Source: Chondrinema litorale
Lineage (GTDB): Bacteria; Bacteroidota; Bacteroidia; Cytophagales; Flammeovirgaceae
NCBI RefSeq assembly: GCF_026250525.1
Contig: NZ_CP111044.1
Location: 558,001-622,000, forward strand
Direction of reading: 5' to 3'
DNA length: 64,000 nt
Below, piece by piece: positions 52,333-62,800 of the stretch (within the stretch, counting starts at the first letter, position 1; each line of letters starts with the position of its first letter). Made by a program: the position numbers and the translations under genes. The notes beneath the pieces were generated by a model, which saw only the letters and a list, made by a program, of their open reading frames with translations, did not search any database and was not told the origin of the DNA.

Positions 52333-52553
52333 TTTTTTATATTTAAAAGTATTTGAAAATAAACTCTATACAAGGAGGTAGTTAGTGATAGTAGAATTTG
52401 CTTTAGCTAAAAAACAACTTCTTTTTAAAGTTGAGCTAAAGAAGCAAACAGTTGAAAAAATGAGTTTTACTTACAAATTAGATAAATGGAATTACTCAAT
52501 TATTGTTAAGTTACTAACTTAGTATGAGTGTTACAACTATCTATTGCTAAAAT

Positions 52554-53387
52554 TCAAATTTGTAATATTTTATTAATCATTTTTTTATATCTCTCTTCTC
52601 GTGTTATAGCATAAACCATTTGAAGGTTTTTATAACTTGAAGAAGCTTTTAACAAAATTGCACTTAATCTCTCATTACTAATTTGAGTTTGTTGCAATCG
52701 CTTAAATTCGTTTTCTCTTTTGCCCATTACAGGTATTGTACTAATCTGATCACCCAAATATGTATCCCACTTATGAGTTTGTAAATCAAAAAAAGAGATT
52801 TTACTATCTTCTGCAGCTCCAAAACTAGACACACCAATACCGAGAAAATCGGTTCTAATGCCAGGTCCATCTCCTATTGAGAAGTAGGCTGGCGTCACAA
52901 AGTTCGAAACTGATACACCTTCAATTGTGTAATTAGTTTGATCTACCGCACAGCAAGATCGATAAGCATGAAATACTGTTTTTAAATGATTAAACGGATC
53001 TGGTCCAGGTAAAAAAATATTGGCTAAGGGATCTATTATTAATTCTAAAACTTCATTTGATAAGTTGACAGACCAGTCCTCATTTTCTGTAAATACGAAC
53101 CCAAAAGGTAGTTCACTCGCATTTAATGAATGATAACCCAAAACACTTGACAATGTACTCTCTTCAACCAAATACACCACATTTTCTGTTCTCACAGGAT
53201 CGTATACTAAAGCCTTACTATCAGTTGGATAGTACGATGTAGGATGGAATTTTAAAATTTTACCACTTCCCCATATAGGCATAAAATGTTCTTTTATTTG
53301 TTTGTTTATGGCATTAATTACTTCTAAAACTTCCTGATCTAATATATGAGTAGTGAAATTGATAACAGAGATTGCCGGCAGCGTCAT
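52554..53387 (-). CDS. Uncharacterised 277-aa protein with a metallopeptidase-like NEVLEL motif
   Basis: Starts MTLPAISVINFTTHILDQEV, no signal peptide. The centre has LGYHSLNASELPFGFVF, then LSNEVLELIIDPLANIF, CCAVDQTNYTIEGVSVSNFV and TPAYF. I recall a family of bacterial proteins with the same order of motifs in which the first residue is His (SHEVLEL followed by an Asp-Pro), suggesting a zinc-peptidase-like site. Here the His is Asn, so activity would be lost or altered. This recollection is unverified. The protein stands alone between the kinase unit and the flavin oxidase, all on one strand, and may be part of the same system. Confidence 0.65.
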   Translation of the reverse strand: MTLPAISVINFTTHILDQEVLEVINAINKQIKEHFMPIWGSGKILKFHPTSYYPTDSKALVYDPVRTENVVYLVEESTLSSVLGYHSLNASELPFGFVFTENEDWSVNLSNEVLELIIDPLANIFLPGPDPFNHLKTVFHAYRSCCAVDQTNYTIEGVSVSNFVTPAYFSIGDGPGIRTDFLGIGVSSFGAAEDSKISFFDLQTHKWDTYLGDQISTIPVMGKRENEFKRLQQTQISNERLSAILLKASSSYKNLQMVYAITREERYKKMINKILQI

Positions 53388-53730
53388 AGTCTAGTTAATT
53401 TAGTTAAATGTGTTAATCAAAGATATTTTGTTAGTCCACCAATACAATCAGTTCAATTTGGGATAAATAGCTCAATTTTAAATACCCAGAAACCTTGATT
53501 TTTTATTGATATGTTCATTTATTCTTGAACGAGATCAAATAATTGGTTAATTTGAGAATACAAACTCGTTATAAACTCCAAACTGATCGATTCAATAAAA
53601 TTTTCTGTACTTTTTTTAAAAGCACAATGGATTTCTATTGCTCAATTTGAACAGTTGAGCTAGCACCTTCCTAATAAATTTGAAATGTTAAGCGACTGAT
53701 TAACAGATAATATCTTTTACAATTAAGGTT
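53388..53730. other. Non-coding stretch upstream of the 277-aa protein gene
   Basis: 343 bp, AT-rich. I see no open frame, strong hairpin or repeat. It probably holds the promoter of the gene to its left and the 3' region of the flavin oxidase gene. Confidence 0.35.
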
Positions 53731-55251
53731 CTAAACCTCCAAATCACTCATTTCTTCTACACAGATAAATCCAAGTTTTAGTCTGTCTGAAAATTGATTG
53801 CTAAAGGTTTTATTCTCATTAAACTCTTTAAATACTTTTTCCCATTTGGGCAACTCAGGATAGTATTCTTTAATTACTTCTGGTTTGCCATTGAGAATCG
53901 AATTGATTTTGCCCCAATGTGGTATACCTCCTTTATCAAGCATAATCTTTTGGTAATCGTATAAGAAATCATCTGAACCGGGAGTTCCGCAAACAAAAGG
54001 CACATCGATATAAGCGACTTGCTTGCCAAACTCTGGCGAAAGATATGCTTTTGATCGATTTACAAACCTTATTCCCATTGGTGAACTTTGGTAAAAACCT
54101 CTGGCTTGGTTGTACTCCACCAATTCAAACATTCTTTCGATAGCAGCTATAAAATTGTTTTTCCCAAAAGCTAAATCGAAGGCAAACTCACTATCGTAAG
54201 CCCTTACTTTTAAGTATTCAACTCCTTGGTAAAGCACTTTGTAACCTTTGTTTTCAAAGCTTTTATCTCTCAAAGATTTTAAAGAACTGTCTAGCAAACG
54301 GGGTAATTTAGATGGTTTTCGAACTATCTTTTTGCTAATTACTAAGAAAGAAAACGGCACTAATGGGAAGTTTCCGAAAATACTACTTAGCCAATTTCTC
54401 TTTCGATCATTAATGTTTCTTCTAGGCTTACTTTTTAAAAGTCTGTGCTTAACCACAATTACTGTATGATCGTCTTTATCAGTTTTGTAAGGGTTAATTT
54501 GCACCATTACACCTCGAATTGGTGTTTTTCCATCGTCCTCAAAAAAGATACTTCTATCTTCTAGTTTAGGCTTTATGTCTTTCCACTTATAGCATTCTTT
54601 CGTCTCTTTTAAATAATACATTTCTTCTATCTTCAATATGTAAGAATATATTACTCCAAAGCAGCCGAGATTTACCAATGCACTGTAAAACAGATCATCA
54701 TCTTGCCTTAATTCTATTGCTATTTCATTATGCTTCTCTGGATCGGAGATGCCATTTGTAGGTTCAATTCTGATCTTCTTGCCATTTTTAGTCACCAACA
54801 CCATCGACTGTACCAAACCGGGAAGTGATGGCAAATCGATACCTGTACCATGCGTACCCGTAGAAATAGCACCTGCCAAAGTTTGTTCATCGATGCCACC
54901 CATGTTGGTGATGCACAAATCGCGATCATCCATTTCGCAGTTAAACTTTTGGATAGTGATACCTGCTTCTACATGCACCAAAGTTTTATCTCTTTTCTCC
55001 TCTTTGATGAAATTGGGTAAATCTAAAACTCGATCTAACTTTTTTAAATCAACCAAATAATGATCGGGCATAGCAACATCAGAAAATGAATGCCCCGATC
55101 CTACTGCTTTAACTCTTCTGTTTTCTTTCTCTGCTTGCAAAATTACAGCGGCAATATCATTTATAGTTTCAGGTATCGTATAGTGTGGAATTATTTTACG
55201 ATACTTCTTAATAGTGTTTTGCCAAAACCTATTTTTTTTAACCTTAACCAT
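53731..55251 (-). CDS. FAD-linked oxidase of the aldonolactone oxidase (ALO/GULO) type
   Basis: 506-aa flavoenzyme of the vanillyl-alcohol-oxidase superfamily. The FAD-binding domain shows VKAVGSGHSFSDVAMPD (its His is where FAD is often covalently attached) and TLAGAISTGTHGTGIDLPSL. The C-terminal ALO domain ends with GGIPHWGKIN, whose HWGK is the family active-site signature. Family members oxidise aldonolactones or sugar alcohols with O2, giving H2O2. No signal peptide. The length is longer than that of bacterial alditol oxidases (about 420). It lies between the 277-aa protein and the large subtilase on the same strand and is a possible peroxide source for the haem peroxidase. Confidence 0.88.
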   Translation of the reverse strand: MVKVKKNRFWQNTIKKYRKIIPHYTIPETINDIAAVILQAEKENRRVKAVGSGHSFSDVAMPDHYLVDLKKLDRVLDLPNFIKEEKRDKTLVHVEAGITIQKFNCEMDDRDLCITNMGGIDEQTLAGAISTGTHGTGIDLPSLPGLVQSMVLVTKNGKKIRIEPTNGISDPEKHNEIAIELRQDDDLFYSALVNLGCFGVIYSYILKIEEMYYLKETKECYKWKDIKPKLEDRSIFFEDDGKTPIRGVMVQINPYKTDKDDHTVIVVKHRLLKSKPRRNINDRKRNWLSSIFGNFPLVPFSFLVISKKIVRKPSKLPRLLDSSLKSLRDKSFENKGYKVLYQGVEYLKVRAYDSEFAFDLAFGKNNFIAAIERMFELVEYNQARGFYQSSPMGIRFVNRSKAYLSPEFGKQVAYIDVPFVCGTPGSDDFLYDYQKIMLDKGGIPHWGKINSILNGKPEVIKEYYPELPKWEKVFKEFNENKTFSNQFSDRLKLGFICVEEMSDLEV

Positions 55252-55403
55252 GTTATGATAAATTTTAAAGAATTAAAAAATCAGTATCGCTATGCCAATA
55301 ATTTTCAAACATAGCAATACAAGTGTTATTAAAATAACTGGTTGACTTACAGTAAAATAAGTATGGTCTAAACACGAAAACAGAGATGCTTAAAAAAGCT
55401 CTT

Positions 55404-57902
55404 TTACACCTCTATTTTCAATTTCCAAAAATTGAGTTTACCAATATCTGCATTTGCTTTATCGGTAATTTTTAGTTTCCAGTCTCCTTTTATTGACTGG
55501 CCTTTTAGTTCTGTGAGAATCGGTGTATTGGCTAAGGAATATGATTTAATAATGTTATCTGAGCTTCCTCCAATGCGATTATGTAATAGATAAGAATTGT
55601 TACTTGGCGAAATTAGTTCTAGCGTTAAATCACCAATATAAGTATGGGTAATATCTACAGAAATTTCTAGATTTTTTAAGATGCCAGATTCTGTAACGGT
55701 TAATACTCTTTCTATGCCTGATTGATTATTATCTGGAATGGTAATTCCTTCATTTTCTTCTACGGTGATTAGTTCTGCATTGTTTGCATTTATTTCTAAA
55801 CTCCACGAGTTTAATGAGCCTGTATCAACATTAGCAGCATCTTTAACAGTTAATTTCCATTCGCCAACCATAGATTCACCTACCAAAGCTAACAAAGTAG
55901 ATGTGTTGGAGAAGTTAAATGTTTTTTGCAGATTATTGGTTGATCCACCATTTCTGCTTTGCAAAATTACTTCTTTGCCAGATGGAGCGGTTAAAGTCAA
56001 AATCAAATCACCAATGTAAGTATGGGTGATGTCTACACTTACTGATAAAGAAGCTAACTCTCCCTCTGTAGCACAAGTTATTATATCAAAAATACCCTCA
56101 CTATTATTATCTGGAATACTCAAAGCTGGTTCTGATGTCTCTGCAAATGTTGTTTGCGTATTGTTACCGCTGATTCTAGCAAGCGCTTCTCTTACTGCTT
56201 CCAATGCATTTACTTTACCATGGCCAAACCATGGACTCCAAGTTCCATCAGGTAAATCAACATCATCAAAACTGCCATTGTCGAATGGAGCAACTGGTGA
56301 AACATCCCAAGAAGTATCGGAATCAAAATCTGTTGGCAATGTTTTAGGGTATGCTTCTAAGTTCAAATCTTTAGAAGCGGTTTGATTCAAAATTGATATA
56401 ACTTCTTTCGCACTCAACTCCTGATTTGCAGAAATAACCAAAGCAGCAATACCAGCCACTAAAGGCGTTGCACTCGACGTACCGCCAAAAAAATTGGTTA
56501 CTCCTTCGTTTTGTCCAGTGGTGGTGGTGATGCCCAAACCTTCCACTTCCATTCGGTAATAGGTATGCACATTACTCGAAGGTGCACATAAAGTTATGCC
56601 GGGACCATAGTTAGAATAATGGCTGCGCTGTGCGTTACTGGCTAGTGCAGCAATATGCATTACACCCGGCAAACCAACCAAATTATGTATAAACTCTTGT
56701 GAGGTTTCTACTCCAACCCAAACCAATGAGCCATCTGACAATTGTTGCACACCAGAAGTATATGGAATTTCTATATTTGATGAATAGTCGATTGGACAAT
56801 TTTCGTTACCAGAAGCCCATAGAAACACGATTCCTTTTCCTCTTCTTCCACCCGTTTCCGCGAGCGTAGTAATGGTATTCAAAACTTCGTTCTCCCAAAT
56901 ACCCACTGGTGATATTCCCCATGAGTTAGAAATTACATCTACTTTGTCTGACATGTAATTTAAAGCAGTTATCAATTTAGAATCACTGATAAATAGACTT
57001 GGTCCATCAGACTCCCACTTTACGGGCAATAACCTACAAGCTGGTGCAGCTCCTACAGTTTTTACCGCATCGGCCTCTCCTGCAATTACACCGGCACATG
57101 AAGTACCATGGTTAGAACCAGTTTCATACATATTACTAGGTGAAGCATCAAAGTCAACACTTGAGATCAATCTTTCACCTTGAAAATATCCCCAACTGGC
57201 AAACTTACCAGATGAATCAAAATCTTGATGAGTTAGCAAACAACCATCGTCGGTTACACCCACAGTTACATCAAAACTTCCATAATTGCCCAACAACTCC
57301 CAAGCACCTTCACAATCGGTAGAAGATCTAGGATCAAACTCTGGATCGTTCAGTCTCTCATGCAAATGCCATTGCTGAATATAATTTGGATCTGTAGGAA
57401 CAATATCTTGATACTTTTGAATTCTCTGGTTAAGATCATGCCCTGCTGATTCAACAGTTTCATCTTCTTCCATCAGTTTAACTACCAATTTTACCGGGTT
57501 CATTCCAGTATAATTGGTTAACTGAAATAAGTACGACTTAGCAGAAAACTCAGACTTTAATACCAAAGCATATTTGGCAATAAACTCATTTAATTCTTTA
57601 AGGGGAAGTTCTTTTTTAAACCTTACAAAAACTCTATCTGTAATTAAAAACTCTTTGCCAGTTTCCTTATACTGATAAGCATGGTGAGTTGGAGCAATTC
57701 CACGCGAAACACTCATTAAAGCTTCTAAATTGCTATTATTTGTTGTTACTCGCGTTGAAGCAGAAGAGACTTGTTCTAATTCCGTTGAGCCAAAGGTTTG
57801 TATTCTTTGAGGTAAAGCCCTAACTACAAATTGATAGGGATTCTTTTCCAACTTCACTTTTTTGCCACATCTATAAGTATAAGTTTCAGGGAATGAGTTC
57901 AT
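55404..57902 (-). CDS. Subtilisin-like protease with two C-terminal P domains and no signal peptide
   Basis: 832-aa protease. The N-terminal 160 residues resemble the propeptide of the other subtilase (KKVKLEKNPYQFVVRA, RVFVRFKKELPLKEL, TDPNYIQQWHLHE). Catalytic residues: Asp in GVTDDGCLLTHQDF, His in GSNHGTSCAGV, Asn in WASGNENC, Ser in FGGTSSATPLVAG. Two proprotein-convertase P domains follow (about 615-720 and 730-832), each with SVDITHTYIGDL and a GEWKL or GDWKL strand. In kexin-like proteases P domains stabilise the enzyme, and in bacteria they often occur on secreted proteases. Neither a Sec signal nor a type IX tail is present, which is odd for this architecture. Confidence 0.92.
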   Translation of the reverse strand: MNSFPETYTYRCGKKVKLEKNPYQFVVRALPQRIQTFGSTELEQVSSASTRVTTNNSNLEALMSVSRGIAPTHHAYQYKETGKEFLITDRVFVRFKKELPLKELNEFIAKYALVLKSEFSAKSYLFQLTNYTGMNPVKLVVKLMEEDETVESAGHDLNQRIQKYQDIVPTDPNYIQQWHLHERLNDPEFDPRSSTDCEGAWELLGNYGSFDVTVGVTDDGCLLTHQDFDSSGKFASWGYFQGERLISSVDFDASPSNMYETGSNHGTSCAGVIAGEADAVKTVGAAPACRLLPVKWESDGPSLFISDSKLITALNYMSDKVDVISNSWGISPVGIWENEVLNTITTLAETGGRRGKGIVFLWASGNENCPIDYSSNIEIPYTSGVQQLSDGSLVWVGVETSQEFIHNLVGLPGVMHIAALASNAQRSHYSNYGPGITLCAPSSNVHTYYRMEVEGLGITTTTGQNEGVTNFFGGTSSATPLVAGIAALVISANQELSAKEVISILNQTASKDLNLEAYPKTLPTDFDSDTSWDVSPVAPFDNGSFDDVDLPDGTWSPWFGHGKVNALEAVREALARISGNNTQTTFAETSEPALSIPDNNSEGIFDIITCATEGELASLSVSVDITHTYIGDLILTLTAPSGKEVILQSRNGGSTNNLQKTFNFSNTSTLLALVGESMVGEWKLTVKDAANVDTGSLNSWSLEINANNAELITVEENEGITIPDNNQSGIERVLTVTESGILKNLEISVDITHTYIGDLTLELISPSNNSYLLHNRIGGSSDNIIKSYSLANTPILTELKGQSIKGDWKLKITDKANADIGKLNFWKLKIEV

Positions 57903-58102
57903 AATTACTTTGTTCAGTTAAAAAAATACCTGCAGGCTACTTTTAATTAATTTTATCTTCTTTTGTAACCCATTTTGTCTATTCAAAAAATGCGCTAACT
58001 AGCGCTATATACTTAACGACATTTTGATAGGATGGTTAAAATTCCAATTAATTACAGTGATTTTGTGTATACTGAGAAGTTTTGAGGTTGAAAAAAAATT
58101 TC

Positions 58103-58134
58103 AAAAAAAAGATCCATTGCCAATGCAATGGATC
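58103..58134 (-). terminator. Terminator of the susCD unit
   Basis: GATCCATTG and CAATGGATC form a 9-bp stem with a 6-base loop. On the minus strand it is followed by eight T. It lies about 30 bp past the SusD-like stop. Confidence 0.9.
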
Positions 58135-58163
58135 AAAAGACTTTAAATTTAATATTGCTTAAA

Positions 58164-59843
58164 CTAAAATTTACTTCCCATAGTAAACCATAGTTCTGTC
58201 GCAGGGTTGTCTTCTCCTTGTCTAGAAATCGCTTCTGTTACATTTGTACCATTAAGATCATAAGCTGGTTGTGCATACTTCACCCTGTTTGGATAACTTC
58301 TGCCTAATGGTATGCTATTGCTATAAATAGTTGGCAAATCGGGAGTATTATCTGTGATGTAATCCAAATGGAAATCGCGAGCCACTGCCCAGCCCTGATA
58401 ATCTACAAAATACAAAGCTAACCAAGCTTGTAAACCAATTTGTTGCAATTGCTCTTCAGTTGTACCACTTAAAGTAGCAATTGGAGAATCAAGATAACCG
58501 TTATCTTCCACTACCCATTGATCGAAAGATGCCTGAATTGCTTGTTGATACAGCGCATTTGCATCTCCTCCAAAACCCAAAACTGCTGCTTCAGCTTGCA
58601 TCAAATAGATTTCAGACATTGGCATGATATACTGATCTATTTCATCTCCCAAGTCTAAAACACCTTCTGTAAGTCTGTTTGGTCTGGAGAACATTTCTGT
58701 ATGCAAGAATGTTTTCATACCATCAACAAAACGCATTGGTTGGCCTACATAATAATCAGGACCCTCTTCAATAGTTACTACTAAATCGCCACCATTCATT
58801 GAGGTGGAATATGGTACATTAGATCTATCTAAAGTGTTTTCCAAGAGGTAATCAATTTTTTCTTTGTTTGCTGTTTCATCATAACCACCAAAAACCAGTT
58901 CACCTCCATCAATAGGATCTGCAAAAGCAGGTAATCGAGGGTCATCATTGTCTTGCAATGTATTTATCAACTTAGACGATAACATTTTCCAAGAGCCAGC
59001 AAATCTAGTAAAATCTCCATCTCTGGCAGCTACACTCCAACTTACTTCAAGGTCTTTCACTATCTTTACATCCTCTGTTGGCAAAGGATTAGCCAAAGCT
59101 TCGGCAATTGCAGTATCGGCAAAACCTTCTCCGGGTGCGCCATTTGCTCTTAAGGCAATTCTCAGTTTTATGCCATTGGCAAAAGCTTTCCACTTTTGAA
59201 GATCGCCATTAAAAAGAATATCATATTCGGCCAAATCACTCGCTCCTAAACCTGTTACAGTTTCATCACCTATTACCGCCATTGCATCATTCAAATCATT
59301 TATAACCCCTTCGTAAATGGTAATTTGCTCATCAAACTTAGGCTCCAGTATTCCCTCTCCTACTTCTGAATATGGTATTTCTCCAAACTGCTCAGAATAC
59401 ATAAAATAATAGTTGGCTTTCATAATATTGCCAACTGCTTCCATCAAATGGTTTTCTAATAGGCCACCCGGCTCTACTAATCTTAGGAATCCATCGATAT
59501 CTAAAAAGTAACCAGACCAGTGGTTCCATGCATCTGCACTCGCTCCCCAACTTCTAGTGGTATTAAAAACCACATCTGGTTGCTCCCAAGAGTTTTTATA
59601 ACCAAAAGAAGCATAACCACCATAAGTTGAACCGATCATTATTCTTGTAAATAAATAGGACCAGCTCGGTGGCATCCACATTTTGGTTTGAACATTCGGG
59701 AAGAAAAAACGGGCACTAACATCATCACTTGTTAAGCTATCATTATCCCCTTTAAATTCTTCAAACTGATCTGTACACCCAATCAATATTGAGCAAGTGA
59801 GCAAGATGGTTATATATAGTTTATTTATAGCTTTCATTTTCAA
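58164..59843 (-). CDS. SusD/RagB-like outer-membrane nutrient-binding lipoprotein
   Basis: 559-aa lipoprotein of the SusD-like_2 group. The signal has lipobox ILIGC (Cys near residue 23). TPR-type helices include EIYLMQAEAAVLGFGGDANAL, typical of the family, and TELWFTMGSKF ends the protein. It forms the lid over its SusC partner, whose gene lies 6 bp upstream in the same direction. The ligand is probably an oligosaccharide or peptide. No glycosidase gene is next to it in the window, so the substrate cannot be guessed. Confidence 0.93.
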   Translation of the reverse strand: MKMKAINKLYITILLTCSILIGCTDQFEEFKGDNDSLTSDDVSARFFFPNVQTKMWMPPSWSYLFTRIMIGSTYGGYASFGYKNSWEQPDVVFNTTRSWGASADAWNHWSGYFLDIDGFLRLVEPGGLLENHLMEAVGNIMKANYYFMYSEQFGEIPYSEVGEGILEPKFDEQITIYEGVINDLNDAMAVIGDETVTGLGASDLAEYDILFNGDLQKWKAFANGIKLRIALRANGAPGEGFADTAIAEALANPLPTEDVKIVKDLEVSWSVAARDGDFTRFAGSWKMLSSKLINTLQDNDDPRLPAFADPIDGGELVFGGYDETANKEKIDYLLENTLDRSNVPYSTSMNGGDLVVTIEEGPDYYVGQPMRFVDGMKTFLHTEMFSRPNRLTEGVLDLGDEIDQYIMPMSEIYLMQAEAAVLGFGGDANALYQQAIQASFDQWVVEDNGYLDSPIATLSGTTEEQLQQIGLQAWLALYFVDYQGWAVARDFHLDYITDNTPDLPTIYSNSIPLGRSYPNRVKYAQPAYDLNGTNVTEAISRQGEDNPATELWFTMGSKF

Positions 59844-59849
59844 TAATTT

Positions 59850-62800
59850 TTAAAATGTGATATTCAGACTCATTCCAAATCTTCTGCTAGATGGTTGGTT
59901 GTAATAGAAAATTCCTTGGCCATAGTTAGATACTGAAACTGAAGATTCAGGATCAACGCCATCAGCTTCTTTGTGCAAGAAGAATAAATTTCTGCCGATC
60001 AATGTTATAGAGGCTTTTTGAATTGGCGAATTACCAATTAGAGTACCTGGAAAATCATAAGTTAAAGAAACTTCTCTTAATCTGATATTTGACAAATCTT
60101 GCACATAAGCACCCGGAATACCCGGAAGACGAGCCCAATACTGTTGTGCAGTAATTTCGGTGGTATTTTGTACGTAAATTGGTTCTTCTTCAGTACCAGT
60201 GTTCACTACAGCATCTAACACCATACCGTCACGACCTTCTAAAGTAGCTTCAATACTTCCGCGTTCACCAAGTTCTCTATTTGTCCAAGATAGTGCTTCA
60301 CCACCCATTTGAGCATCAATTAAGAAACTAAGTGTCAGATTCTTATAACCAACTGTATTCTGGAATCCACCTGTAAAATTTGGAAGGTAATTTCCTAAAA
60401 GTTGTTCTTCGGTGGTGGCGATTGGTAAACCTTCTTCATCCACTACCATTTTACCATCTTGATATTGGAAATCATTTCCCCAAATGTCTCCGTAATTGCC
60501 ACCAACTTTAGTTTTTACGGAATAATTATCTCTATAAGTGAACAGGAATGACTCTGAACCTTCTATGAAAGATTCTAACACACTGGTATTGTGCGCATAG
60601 TTAAGTGTAACATCCCAATAGAAGTTTTCTGTCTCTACAATTGTACCGCCCAAAAGTATTTCTATGCCTTCATTAGAAATCTCACCAACATTGGTTCTCA
60701 TGTATTCGAAACCTGTTGATGGATCGACCGGAGCATTGATGATCTGATCGAATGTATTAGACTTATAATAGGTGATGTCTGTATACAATCTGCTCTTTAA
60801 AAACTTCAGTTCTAAACCTAGTTCTGTTGAGCGAGTAGTTTCTGGTTTTAATGTTGGATCGTCAAAAATATTAGATTGTGTAACTGTAGTTAAACCATTG
60901 TAACCAGTTAGATCGCTCATGGAATAATAGATTTCATCATTTTTAGTACCACCAGAACCAACTTCTGCCCAAGCTACACGGAATTTAGAGAATGATAACA
61001 AATTACTATTGATATTGAATATTTCATTTCCGAGTAGCGACAAGCTAACAGATGGGTAAAAGAAAGACCAGTCACTTGCTGAGCCAGAAGCTGTCCACAT
61101 TCTAGAGTCCCAATCGTTTCTGCCTGTAAAACTCAAATACAGCATTTCTTTGTAATCGATTGTACCTGAGAAATAAAGTGAATAAATGGATGATCTAAAA
61201 AATGTTTCTGAGCCTGCTCTTAAGTCGGCTAAATTGGTATACAGCTCAGAGTTTGGAATGATAAAATTTTCACCAGACTTGGTAGATGTTTCATTCTTAT
61301 TAAACCTGTAATTACCACCAGCATTTAAACTGAGGTTAAAATCAGTACCAATGTGTTTGTTAAACATCAATAAGAAATCTGCATTTACTTCTGTTTGGTC
61401 GTAATAACTATCTGATCTAGAACCATCATTAGAAATACTTCCACCTTTTGGAGTGATCTGTTCTATTTTATGAGAAAGTTGATCTGATCCAATTCGAACG
61501 AATGCTGTTAAGAAGTCATTAAAATCATAAGTTAATTTGGCAAAGCCAGTGATTCTATTTCTAAAATCATCATTAATTTTTTCGTACTGATTATAGTAAG
61601 CGTTTTCAACCGGAATATTTACATCATAAGGATGAATTGACCTGCCAATTTCATCAACATAATTATTTTTAAAATCTTCATTATCAGCATTTCGAACTCT
61701 TCTATACAGGTGAGTGGTTGCACTGTTGTTAGACCAACCCATTACCGCTCTACTTTGAGCTTTCTGTGTAAAGTAAGTAACTTTTGAATCAAAAGTCATC
61801 TTATCTGAAAGCTGAGTTAAACCTCTTAAATTGAAGGTGTTTTTGGTTAATTCTGAATTGGGTAGAATACCTTTACCAGAAAAGTTGGTATATGAAAATC
61901 TTAGGTTACTCACCTCATTTCCACCCTCAATATTGATACTGTTAACCGCTTCTACTCCTGTATCGAAAAAGTCTATGATGTTGTCTGGATGTGGAGAGTA
62001 AACACCTGCAAGACCTGTCGGATAAGTAAACTCGCTGTTATCAAACTTAGGCCCCCAACTTCTCGAAGCATCATTTGCAAATGTTCCACCATCACCTTGG
62101 CCATATTCATTTTGGAATTGCGGCAATGTATTTTCATTCACTTTCGAAAAAATAATACTACCAGAATAGCTCACACCAATTCCTTTTTTACTTCCTTTTT
62201 TTGTGGTGATTATAATCGCACCATTGGCCGCTCTATTGCCATATAGTGCTGCCGCATTTGGCCCTTTAAGCACCGAGATAGATTCAATATCATTCGGGTT
62301 AATATCTGAAATACCAGTACCATAATCGCTTCTAGAATAAGAAACACCTGTACCACCACCAGAAGAACCACCAAATCCATTATTATTAATTGGCACACCA
62401 TCTACCACAAACAATGGTTGGTTATTACCTGTAAGTGAAGAGTTACCTCTCATAATAACCCTTGAGCTACCTCCCATACCAGACGAAGCCGGAGTAACCA
62501 ACACACCAGCTACTTTTCCAGAAAGTGTATTTACAACATTGTCTTCTTTAGCTCTATTCAAATCATCGCCAGCCAAATTGCTGGTTGCATAACCCAAAGA
62601 ACGTTTTTGACTTTCAACTCCCAGTGCAGTAACTACAATTTCATCAAGCGATGTGTAATCTAAATCCATGGTTACATTAATAATAGATTGATTACCTACT
62701 TCCACTTGTTTTTCCACAAATCCGATCGAGCTAAACCTTAGTACATCTCCATCATTCACCTCTATCTTAAACTTACCTTCATAGTCAGTTACAGCACCTT

